In this document: in pieces, positions 25,979-33,582 of the stretch
Layout: every line of letters starts with the position of its first letter
Numbering within the stretch: position 1 is the first letter of the stretch
Assembly (NCBI GenBank): GCA_037138055.1
Contig: JBAXJB010000003.1
Coordinates: 1 to 64,000 of the forward strand
DNA length: 64,000 bases
Reading direction: 5' to 3'
Origin: CAITNM01 sp037138055
GTDB lineage: Bacteria > Pseudomonadota > Alphaproteobacteria > Paracaedibacterales > CAITNM01
Notes under the pieces: model-generated
The model's database searches: none
What the model saw: only the letters and a program-made list of their open reading frames with translations
Told to the model about the DNA's origin: nothing
Program-made: the position numbers and the translations under genes

Positions 25979-27109
25979 CTAATACATTTGGGGGTCTGAT
26001 AAATCTTTTAATACCAATCGTTTGCTGAAAACTTTATACGTCCAGGTGATATAAGCAAGCACAAACGGCAGGAATATCAGCACAGCGATAAGCATAATAA
26101 ATAGGGTAAGCCTTGATGAAGAAGCATCCCAAATAGTTAAGCTATGATTTGGTGCAAGTGTTGATGGTAAAATAAAGGGAAAAGTTGCCAAACCAGCTGT
26201 AGCAATCACCCCGATAATACTAATTGAAGTTCCCAAAAAGCCAACGATGGCTTTTCTTTTACCTGAAACCATAGAAATCAAAAATCCAAAGCAAGCAATT
26301 AACGTTGAAATCATAGCGCTGCTACCAAAGAATCGCACCGACAACTCATCACTTTCTTCTATAAATTGCATGCCAACTATTTTTGCTAAAATATTTTGAG
26401 ATCCAGATGTTTCTTCAAGAGTGAATCCAAAGCATGTTCTATTTAAAACAATTCCAGCGCTTGCAAAGCAAATAAGCGCCAGAAAAGAAAAAGCCTTTTG
26501 AACCCCATGCGCTTTTTGAGCAATGGGATGATCTACTTTTAACCGTAAATAAGCAGCGCCGTGCGCTATTAACATGTTCAGAGAAACCAAGCCTGCAAGC
26601 AAAGTAAATGGATTAAATAATTCAAAAAATACACTTTTTGTTTTGAGCATTAGGCTTTCGTCAAAAACAAAAGGAAGTCCCAGAATGGTGTTGCCAACAG
26701 CTATTCCAAAAACCAAACAAGGAATAATACTTGTAATACAAAGGGCCCAATCCCAGCGGTTTCGCCATTCTTGGCTCGGCATTTTACTACGAAATTTCAA
26801 ACCAACCGGGCGTATAATTAAACACGCAAGTACCAAAAACATAGCTAAATACATGGTTGAAAAGGCCACGGCGTACACAATTGGCCAAGCTGCAAAAATA
26901 GCCCCTGCCCCCAAGATAAGCCACACTTGGTTACTTTCCCAAACAGGTGCAATTGTGTTAATCATTAAACGACGCTCATCATCTGTTTTAGCTAAAGCTG
27001 TAAGAAGACTAGCGACACCTAAATCAAACCCATCAGTTAAAGCAAAACCTGTCAGTAAGACGCCAAGTAACACCCACCAGATGATTTGTAACATTTCAAG
27101 TGATGGCAT
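25979..27109 (-). CDS. cydB: Cytochrome bd ubiquinol oxidase subunit II
   Basis: A 376-residue inner-membrane protein with about nine helices. CydB marks are the N-terminal WWVLLGVLLTGFALTDGFDL motif, NTIAPVWESNQVWLI, and the FRSKMPSQEWR loop. It forms the cytochrome bd oxidase with CydA; it does not bind haem itself but supports the haem-bearing subunit. It lies 1 bp after cydA and is followed by cydX. The enzyme gives high oxygen affinity, useful inside host cells with little oxygen (family knowledge). Confidence 0.96.
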   Translation of the reverse strand: MPSLEMLQIIWWVLLGVLLTGFALTDGFDLGVASLLTALAKTDDERRLMINTIAPVWESNQVWLILGAGAIFAAWPIVYAVAFSTMYLAMFLVLACLIIRPVGLKFRSKMPSQEWRNRWDWALCITSIIPCLVFGIAVGNTILGLPFVFDESLMLKTKSVFFELFNPFTLLAGLVSLNMLIAHGAAYLRLKVDHPIAQKAHGVQKAFSFLALICFASAGIVLNRTCFGFTLEETSGSQNILAKIVGMQFIEESDELSVRFFGSSAMISTLIACFGFLISMVSGKRKAIVGFLGTSISIIGVIATAGLATFPFILPSTLAPNHSLTIWDASSSRLTLFIMLIAVLIFLPFVLAYITWTYKVFSKRLVLKDLSDPQMY

Positions 27110-27110
27110 G

Positions 27111-28652
27111 TTACGCTCCTTTTGTTTTTGAAAACATGTCAGGCCCCACTTTTATATATTTTTTTAAAAGCATCACATCAAACACTAAAAGAATTGAATA
27201 GAACACCACGAACATTGATAAGGAAATAATAAGAGATGATTTATCAAGATTTGAAGCAGCCATAGAGGTTGGAAGCACGCCTTCAATAGCCCAAGGTTGC
27301 CGTCCATATTCTGCAACGAACCAACCGCTCATAATAGCAATCCACGGCATGGGCAAAATAACAAGACCGCAACGTAAATACCATGGGTGCTTTTCAAAAC
27401 GACGTTTTATGGAATACCAAAAACCAAGCATAAAATACGCTAATAAAATAAATCCAAAAGCAACCATGACTCGGAAAGATATGAACAATGGCAAGACATT
27501 GGGGACGGTATCATGAGCAGCCTGCTTAATGGTAGCTTCACTTACTTGGTTTAGATCAGAAGTATATTTCTTAAGCAGCAGCCCATAACCAAGATCATTT
27601 TTGTATTTCTCAAACTGTTCTGCAGCATGATGATTTTTTCGGTCTTTTCGAAGGTCTTGAAGGGCAAGATACGCTTTCTGTCCATTCCTAATACGGGGAA
27701 TTGCTAATGCCTCAAGTTCAGTAATACCAGGAATTTCCGCGGAAAAAGAACGCGTAGCAATAATTCCTAATAAATAGGGTAATTTAACTTCTAAACGGTT
27801 TTCATATTTTTCTTGATTTGGAATAGCAAATAGTAAAAGACTAGCTGGCGCTTTTTCTGTATGCCACATAGCTTCCATGGCAGCAATTTTCATTTTTTGA
27901 TTCTGGCTTGTTGTGTATCCGCTTTCATCACCTAACACAATCACGCTTAGGGCAGATGCTAAGCCAAAGCTTACAGCTACTGTCATTGAACGCTTAGCAA
28001 ATTCAACATGACGTTTTTTCAATAAGTACCAAGAACTAATAGCCATAACGAACATCGCACCAGTAACGTACCCAGCACTAACTGTGTGCACGAATTTACA
28101 CTGCGCCACTGGGTTAAAGAATATTTCATAAAAATTAGTTAGTTCCATACGAAGTGTATCAACATTAAAAACGGAACCTATTGGGTTTTGCATCCATGCG
28201 TTAGCAATAAGAATCCAAAGGGCTGAAAAACTAGTACCAAAGGCTAACCCCCAAGTGACGCACAAGTGCGCCTGATGTGATAATTTATTCCACCCAAAGA
28301 AAAACAGCCCAATTAAAGTAGCCTCAAGAAAAAAGGCCATCAGCCCTTCAATAGCAAGTAAAGAGCCAAAAATATCACCAACGTAATGACTGTAATACGC
28401 CCAGTTCGTGCCAAATTGAAATTCCATAGTAATGCCAGTAGCAACACCCATGGCAAAGTTAATACCAAACAACAAACCCCAAAACTGCGTCATTTGCTTC
28501 CATATAGGATTTTTGGTCATTACATAAACGCTTTCCATAATGGCCAACAAAAAACTTAAACCTAAGGTAAGCGGCACAAATAGAAAATGGTACATAGCAG
28601 TAACGCCAAATTGAAGACGAGCTAATTGAACGGCAGTTAACGATTCAAACAT
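27111..28652 (-). CDS. cydA: Cytochrome bd ubiquinol oxidase subunit I
   Basis: About 513 residues from ATG 28652 (MFESLTAVQLARLQFG); a GTG two codons earlier overlaps the cydP stop and is an alternative. CydA marks are the haem-ligand histidine in the first helix region (MYHFLFVPLTLG), GRQPWAIEGVLPTS near the C-terminus, and a long Q-loop between helices 6 and 7 (residues ~250-385), as in the E. coli-type long-loop enzymes. It carries haems b558, b595 and d and oxidises ubiquinol while reducing oxygen. It is preceded by the small cydP gene. Confidence 0.96.
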   Translation of the reverse strand: MFESLTAVQLARLQFGVTAMYHFLFVPLTLGLSFLLAIMESVYVMTKNPIWKQMTQFWGLLFGINFAMGVATGITMEFQFGTNWAYYSHYVGDIFGSLLAIEGLMAFFLEATLIGLFFFGWNKLSHQAHLCVTWGLAFGTSFSALWILIANAWMQNPIGSVFNVDTLRMELTNFYEIFFNPVAQCKFVHTVSAGYVTGAMFVMAISSWYLLKKRHVEFAKRSMTVAVSFGLASALSVIVLGDESGYTTSQNQKMKIAAMEAMWHTEKAPASLLLFAIPNQEKYENRLEVKLPYLLGIIATRSFSAEIPGITELEALAIPRIRNGQKAYLALQDLRKDRKNHHAAEQFEKYKNDLGYGLLLKKYTSDLNQVSEATIKQAAHDTVPNVLPLFISFRVMVAFGFILLAYFMLGFWYSIKRRFEKHPWYLRCGLVILPMPWIAIMSGWFVAEYGRQPWAIEGVLPTSMAASNLDKSSLIISLSMFVVFYSILLVFDVMLLKKYIKVGPDMFSKTKGA

Positions 28653-28657
28653 ATACA

Positions 28658-28789
28658 CTACTTGGTTAGGTGTTGATCAATTTGTGTAGAACTTAATTGT
28701 ATACGGTGGTTACGCACATAAACAATCAAAAGTGTCAAAATGACTAACTTGATGGCAATAGCTATTTTGATATCTTTAAATTTGGGCAT
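28658..28789 (-). CDS. cydP: Probable small cytochrome oxidase subunit CydP
   Basis: A 43-residue protein with GGAGG 5 nt before its ATG. One hydrophobic helix (IKIAIAIKLVILTLLIVYV) is followed by RNHRIQLSSTQIDQHL. The pattern of helix, H-R-[IV], then a short segment ending HL matches the small CydP proteins encoded just upstream of cydA in several proteobacteria. Its stop codon overlaps or abuts the cydA start, implying coupling. The family match is from memory of the pattern and should be confirmed by profile search. Confidence 0.65.
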   Translation of the reverse strand: MPKFKDIKIAIAIKLVILTLLIVYVRNHRIQLSSTQIDQHLTK

Positions 28790-28927
28790 TCATACCTCCA
28801 CTTGACCTCAGTATAGCGTAAGTGAATACAATTTTATAAATATTTTAACAATACTATAAAATATTCCTTGAAAATACAAATGAACATAATTATATATATT
28901 AAAGATAGTTTATTTTGGATCATTATT

Positions 28928-30451
28928 ATGTTTTTAAAAGTTTTTATTTGTCTATGGACATACACTTTGTGTTCAACGGTTGTTAACGCAACTGACATTA
29001 ACGTTTGGGAGCAAGCAAGCCAAGCGCTTCGATATCAAAATATCGACCTTATCAGACGCTTCAGTACAGAATTGAGCGACGAAAAAGCACCTTTAGAATT
29101 ATTTACTTCTCAACAAAAAAAAAGTAATTGGGAAACTCCTGAAGCTTATAAGGAGCGCATGTTAGTACCGGCTCTGCTGTGCAAAGTAGGTTGGAAAGGT
29201 ACTTTATTTTTAATGTCATCTGGAGAAAATATTCAAGAATTTTTTCAAGGAAATCTTCCGCTCTGTTTGAAAAAACCCGATGCAAAAGAAGTTGTCAAAA
29301 AATATTTCAAAGATATTGAAAATGCTGCAGAGAAAGGCCAAACAGGAGCTGTGTTATGTTTCATGTCTCTTTTTTATACAGAAAAAGATTGTTGGCAGCA
29401 CAGTTTTTCTCATGGATTTTTTAAATATTGCCAGAAAAACGGATACGGAAATTTTGCAAAATATGTACTTCATCATTCAGATGATTTTTCAGGACACAGC
29501 CGAAATATGCACAGCCAATTTAAGATTTGGAAAGGACAATGTTTAGCGGAGGCGTTTGTAACTGAGTTGAAAAAAGGAAATGCATATTATTTTGAGCATG
29601 AAAAAGAAAAACTTAAAAAATTAAAATTAGAACAACCATCTGTCAATGCGCTGTATGTAGAGTTGGCCAAACAAGCTCGTTTTGACTTAATGGATTTTGT
29701 TCTAACACATAATTCATGGCCACAACCATCATCTGAGGCAAAACTTACTGCCTTACAGATAGTAAATTCTACTTTCCACGAAGTATTGATGCAGAAAAAC
29801 TATTCTAAAGCAAAGGCAATGCTCGCAAGAAAAACTGAAAACAAACCCGTACTAACAGTTTTACACGCTGCTGCAGCAAAAGCAGCGCAAGAAAGATCAT
29901 GGCAGACAGTTGATGATTTACTTGCTAACATGTACGACGAATCACGCCCTGTACCACAAGCACTGACGGATGATTTATTTGTTTGTGCAGTGGCGTATCA
30001 AAATCATGAATACTTCAGCTTATTAACAGGCGAAAATCCTTTTGCAGTATTAACAGGTGAAGAATGGGCATATGCCCCTCCAAGCCCTCCTGCATTTGAT
30101 AGAGGATTATTAGAAACCGTAAAATTCAGACATCAAGATATGTTTGATAGCTTTTTGGATAGTTATAGTGAAAAACTATCAGAGACTGGAATGAAAGCAG
30201 CTTTAGAACAAGCTGGAAAGCCTAAAGTTAATGGAAGTTTGTATGAAATCAATGCATCTTCAGGATTCTTTGATAATCACTACCAAAAATGTTTAAAAAA
30301 GAAACTAGGTATTCCAACTATAGCTGATTTGATGCTTTCAAGTACGAATCTTGATTTTGAACTAATTGCACATAATACCATAGATTTATCGTCTCTGGTT
30401 ATTCCCGTAATTGATGCAGCAAATAGCGTTACTGCTGGAACTGAAGCGTAG
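28928..30451 (+). CDS. Secreted protein of unknown function, helical repeat-like
   Basis: A 507-residue protein from ATG 28928, chosen because the signal peptide then starts MFLKVFICLWTYTLCS with cleavage near NA-T; the frame is open 20 codons further upstream from a TTG. The mature chain is rich in K, E, A and short helices, with several helix pairs spaced ~35 residues (for example SVNALYVELAKQARFDLMDF and TVLHAAAAKAAQERSW) that resemble degenerate ankyrin-like repeats, but no consensus repeat is clear. The product is likely exported and might act in the host. It is divergent from the cyd operon and convergent with the permease gene 4 bp away. Confidence 0.65.
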   Translation: MFLKVFICLWTYTLCSTVVNATDINVWEQASQALRYQNIDLIRRFSTELSDEKAPLELFTSQQKKSNWETPEAYKERMLVPALLCKVGWKGTLFLMSSGENIQEFFQGNLPLCLKKPDAKEVVKKYFKDIENAAEKGQTGAVLCFMSLFYTEKDCWQHSFSHGFFKYCQKNGYGNFAKYVLHHSDDFSGHSRNMHSQFKIWKGQCLAEAFVTELKKGNAYYFEHEKEKLKKLKLEQPSVNALYVELAKQARFDLMDFVLTHNSWPQPSSEAKLTALQIVNSTFHEVLMQKNYSKAKAMLARKTENKPVLTVLHAAAAKAAQERSWQTVDDLLANMYDESRPVPQALTDDLFVCAVAYQNHEYFSLLTGENPFAVLTGEEWAYAPPSPPAFDRGLLETVKFRHQDMFDSFLDSYSEKLSETGMKAALEQAGKPKVNGSLYEINASSGFFDNHYQKCLKKKLGIPTIADLMLSSTNLDFELIAHNTIDLSSLVIPVIDAANSVTAGTEA

Positions 30452-30455
30452 CTAC

Positions 30456-31697
30456 TTACTTAATCAGTTCAATAACGATAATTGCAACACCACATAAGAA
30501 AACTAGCGCCAAAATGCCATTGCCTCCTACTACTTTATAGGGGGTAATGCTGTTAGACTGACGCAGTTTATATGCAACTGCCGCAGGTAGCAAAATTGCC
30601 AACACACTAAGCGCAATTGACGCGTACCCCAAAGCCATGATAAAACCATTTGGGTAAAATAGTGCAAAAAATAACGGAGGCACGAATGTTAAAAGTGCCG
30701 TTTGAAACCTTTGCCCTGATGTGTTTTTCTTCTTGAAACTTTCAGCTAAATAATCAAATAATCCAATCGCTACCCCTAAAAATGAAGTAGAAACAGCAAA
30801 GAACGTAAAAATATTTGAACAATAGCCAATGGCACTGCTTTTGGTTACCTCGTTTAAATTGTGAATAAATGATGCAACGTTTTGTTCTTCTACCCCTGTT
30901 GATGGAGGTAAAACACCTAACGTAACCGTTTGCCATAAAATATATACAAATAGCGGAGCAATGCTTCCTGCAATAATAACTTTTCTTAAATATTTAGGAT
31001 TCGGACCAACATAATTAACAAGTGTTGGGATACTTCCATGAAACCCGAATGATGTAAAAAACAGTGGTATTGCTAGCCAAAATGCGCTTGGTTCACTACC
31101 AGCACTAGCTAAATATTGAGTTTGTATAAAGGGGATAAGACAATAGACAAGGCTTAAGAAAATGCCAACTTTGAAAAACAGCAAAAAACGATTTGCAAAA
31201 TCCACATGACGAGTCGATGAATAGACAAAAACCCCAAGCATAGCTGCAAATGCAAATGCCATTAGTGCAAAAGGAACTGAAACACCGAAAAAATTATCGA
31301 TTCCTGTTTTAAGAAAGGCTGCTCCGCCAGTAGTATAGGCGGAGAGCAACGCATAAAACAAAAAGCCAATGCTAAGGGACGCAATCCATTTTCCAAAACG
31401 ACCAAAAGTTTTCTCAGCCAAATACGATATGCTATATCCGCCACCGAACCGCAAGTTTATTTCCAAAGTAATAAGTGCTGCAAAACAGGTAAAAATCCAC
31501 ATAGCAACCAATAGCAAAGAACTATTAAGAAACCCTGCTTTACCTGAAGTCATAGGAAGTGCGAGCATTCCTGCACCAAAAGTTGTGCCAGCAACGATGA
31601 GTGTTGCTCCTATAAACCTACTTTTTGATGGAACTTGCATTTGTTGAGGTGTTTCCTGATTAAGAGATTCAGATACTAAACGGGTGGCTGTTTGCAT
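30456..31697 (-). CDS. Aromatic amino-acid permease, TyrP/Mtr type (HAAAP family)
   Basis: A 413-residue inner-membrane protein with 11 predicted helices. The first helix carries the family signature IGATLIVAGTTFGAGMLALPM, and GFHGSIPTLVNYVG corresponds to the helix-6 region conserved in TyrP, Mtr and TnaB. The family imports tyrosine or tryptophan with protons. Related permeases are abundant in intracellular bacteria such as Chlamydia and Legionella, which take amino acids from the host. Substrate (Tyr versus Trp) cannot be told from sequence. The gene is divergent from a DUF6314-like gene. Confidence 0.9.
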   Translation of the reverse strand: MQTATRLVSESLNQETPQQMQVPSKSRFIGATLIVAGTTFGAGMLALPMTSGKAGFLNSSLLLVAMWIFTCFAALITLEINLRFGGGYSISYLAEKTFGRFGKWIASLSIGFLFYALLSAYTTGGAAFLKTGIDNFFGVSVPFALMAFAFAAMLGVFVYSSTRHVDFANRFLLFFKVGIFLSLVYCLIPFIQTQYLASAGSEPSAFWLAIPLFFTSFGFHGSIPTLVNYVGPNPKYLRKVIIAGSIAPLFVYILWQTVTLGVLPPSTGVEEQNVASFIHNLNEVTKSSAIGYCSNIFTFFAVSTSFLGVAIGLFDYLAESFKKKNTSGQRFQTALLTFVPPLFFALFYPNGFIMALGYASIALSVLAILLPAAVAYKLRQSNSITPYKVVGGNGILALVFLCGVAIIVIELIK

Positions 31698-31772
31698 GAG
31701 AAACTTATCTAAATGGTTTCTTACATGGTAGGATGTTTTTACTTTTAAAATCTAGTCAAAATTATACTACCT

Positions 31773-32180
31773 ATGAACTTAGCTAATTTTTGGAAAAATT
31801 TTCCTGGTCAGTGGCACTTTGAAAGGTTTGTTTCTGATGAGAGCATACTGACTGGGTTTCTGAATGTGGAAAAAATAAATCCCTCCTTTTATAAAGCTCA
31901 TGAAAACGGCACATACAAAAATAGTAATGAACAAACATTTTTTCGAGACTACCAGTTCAATTGGGAAAATGAGTGTTTAAATATTTCGGGATTCAATCCA
32001 AAAGATGGATACGTTCAGCTTCACAGTATAACTGGTGCATCAAGAATACATACACACATTTGTAAGCAAGATGTGTATGAATTTGAGCTGAAGGAGTTTG
32101 GTTTGAATAGTTGGAAATCTGTTATTGTTATAACAGGTCCAAAAAAGAATTTAATAATAAAAACAAACTACACACGTTAA
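31773..32180 (+). CDS. DUF6314-like small lipocalin-type protein
   Basis: A 135-residue cytosolic protein without signal peptide. The opening FPGQWHFERFV resembles the DUF6314 start ('l.G.W.l.R.i'), and alternating beta strands with a central FRDYQFNWEN and a terminal KSVIVITGPKKNLIIKTNY are consistent with a small lipocalin-like barrel. The function is unknown. A TATACT hexamer ends only ~4 nt before the ATG and there is no ribosome-binding site, so the mRNA may be leaderless. The family assignment is moderate. Confidence 0.6.
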   Translation: MNLANFWKNFPGQWHFERFVSDESILTGFLNVEKINPSFYKAHENGTYKNSNEQTFFRDYQFNWENECLNISGFNPKDGYVQLHSITGASRIHTHICKQDVYEFELKEFGLNSWKSVIVITGPKKNLIIKTNYTR

Positions 32181-32235
32181 TAATAATTGATTATGAAATA
32201 AAAATGCTGCATAATAATCATATGACTTTTATTGT

Positions 32236-32901
32236 TTGTTAATTGCTTTGATTTTTAAATTATTTATTATATTTAATGTTGTTTGCGTTGCTTATGGGGC
32301 AACTAATCTCGATGCATATCCAGTAGAACCACATTATAATTTAAGAACAAGAGACAAAAGAGCGCATTCTCTACATGAAGAATCAACCACCTCCTCTGTA
32401 ACCCCAGTAATCACTGCTACAAAACGAGCAAGAACTTCAAAGAAAAAACTTGCGCTAACTTTAACGAGATCAGAAATTGATGACGATTTTGATGCAATTA
32501 TGAGTAGCTCAATAGAGGCCTCTGTAACAAAGAAACTTTCTTTTTCTAAAGCATCTCTCCGTTTAGCAAAACGTGTTCAAGCTATTTTACCATCCACAGA
32601 AATTAATGAATTGGCACACATACTAGATAGAACAGGTAAACATTATCTCTTATCAAATGCAGTCTTTCAGAATGCACTCTTTAACTACGAAAAAGCTCTG
32701 GTAGATACAAAAAAATTCTTACAAGAAAAGTCAGAGCCACCATTTCCTTTGATTGGACTGACAGCTAGCAAAGGAACAAAAACATATGAAAGACAGCTTT
32801 TATCAAGAAGAAGATCTGCCATTCAATACTACATGTCAGATAAAAAATTCAAAGTGCTATCCGCCGTCCATATGCTTACAGGAAGATCAAATCACTTTTA
32901 A
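32236..32901 (+). CDS. Exported protein of unknown function
   Basis: A 221-residue protein if translation starts at the TTG at 32236. The first ~22 residues are strongly hydrophobic (IALIFKLFIIFNVVCVAYG), a signal peptide with cleavage near AYG-A. The mature part is basic and Ser/Thr-rich, with a cluster of arginines and lysines at ~36-75 and a mostly helical C-terminal half. No family is recognised. An ATG 14 bp upstream is out of frame by one base (it stops after six codons), so a small frameshift at the 5' end is possible. It overlaps nothing and is convergent with the LOG gene 3 bp away. Confidence 0.55.
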   Translation: MLIALIFKLFIIFNVVCVAYGATNLDAYPVEPHYNLRTRDKRAHSLHEESTTSSVTPVITATKRARTSKKKLALTLTRSEIDDDFDAIMSSSIEASVTKKLSFSKASLRLAKRVQAILPSTEINELAHILDRTGKHYLLSNAVFQNALFNYEKALVDTKKFLQEKSEPPFPLIGLTASKGTKTYERQLLSRRRSAIQYYMSDKKFKVLSAVHMLTGRSNHF

Positions 32902-32904
32902 GAA

Positions 32905-33459
32905 TTATTTCAGCAACCGCTTCGCTGTTTTAATAACATTTTCAAGGGAATTTTCCACGTGTAAAAACTGCGCATGCTCTTTGCGTGCAAAGTCAGAATC
33001 AATAATATGATGAAATAGTGAAACCAGAGGATCCCAGAAATTATTAAGGTTAGCAATAATAATTGGTTTATGGTGTAGGTTAAGTTGTTTCCAGGTCAGA
33101 ATTTCAAAAAATTCATCTAAAGTTCCAAACCCACCTGGCATAATGATGAAAGCATCTGCTTTTTGAGACATTTGAAGTTTTCTAGTGTGCATAGTATCAA
33201 CGACGTATATTTCGTGAAGCCCACTTTGCACACCTTCGCGTTCATCTAATTGTTCTGTCGTTACGCCCATAACAAGTCCGCCATTTTCAACAACAGCATT
33301 AGAAACACGCCCCATTAACCCAAGGCGCCCTCCTCCATAAACCATATTAAAGCCATTTGTAGCAATTAGCTTTCCAAGCTCTTCCGCTGATTGATAGTAG
33401 AAGGGATCAACTCGTTCAGAAGCACCACAATATACACAAAGATATTTACCTTTAGTCAT
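32905..33459 (-). CDS. LOG-family protein (TIGR00730), nucleoside 5'-monophosphate phosphoribohydrolase
   Basis: A 184-residue Rossmann-fold protein of the LOG family. The signature PGGFGTLDEFFE is complete, as are the N-terminal VYCGASERVDPFY and VYGGGRLGLMG motifs and the catalytic R-K pair in MHTRKLQM. Family members cleave AMP or related nucleotides into base plus ribose 5-phosphate and include the plant cytokinin-activating enzyme, so the entry is often labelled lysine decarboxylase by error. It is divergent from vgrG with ~120 bp between. Confidence 0.93.
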   Translation of the reverse strand: MTKGKYLCVYCGASERVDPFYYQSAEELGKLIATNGFNMVYGGGRLGLMGRVSNAVVENGGLVMGVTTEQLDEREGVQSGLHEIYVVDTMHTRKLQMSQKADAFIIMPGGFGTLDEFFEILTWKQLNLHHKPIIIANLNNFWDPLVSLFHHIIDSDFARKEHAQFLHVENSLENVIKTAKRLLK

Positions 33460-33582
33460 GATTTACCTACCAGTTGGGCTTTATCTGTATGAATGACACT
33501 AGACAAAGGTTTTTCTTCTGTCTCAGAATGACAAACAGTACTTAACATTTCATTAAAATTATAATTTTTCAAGGGGAAGTGC

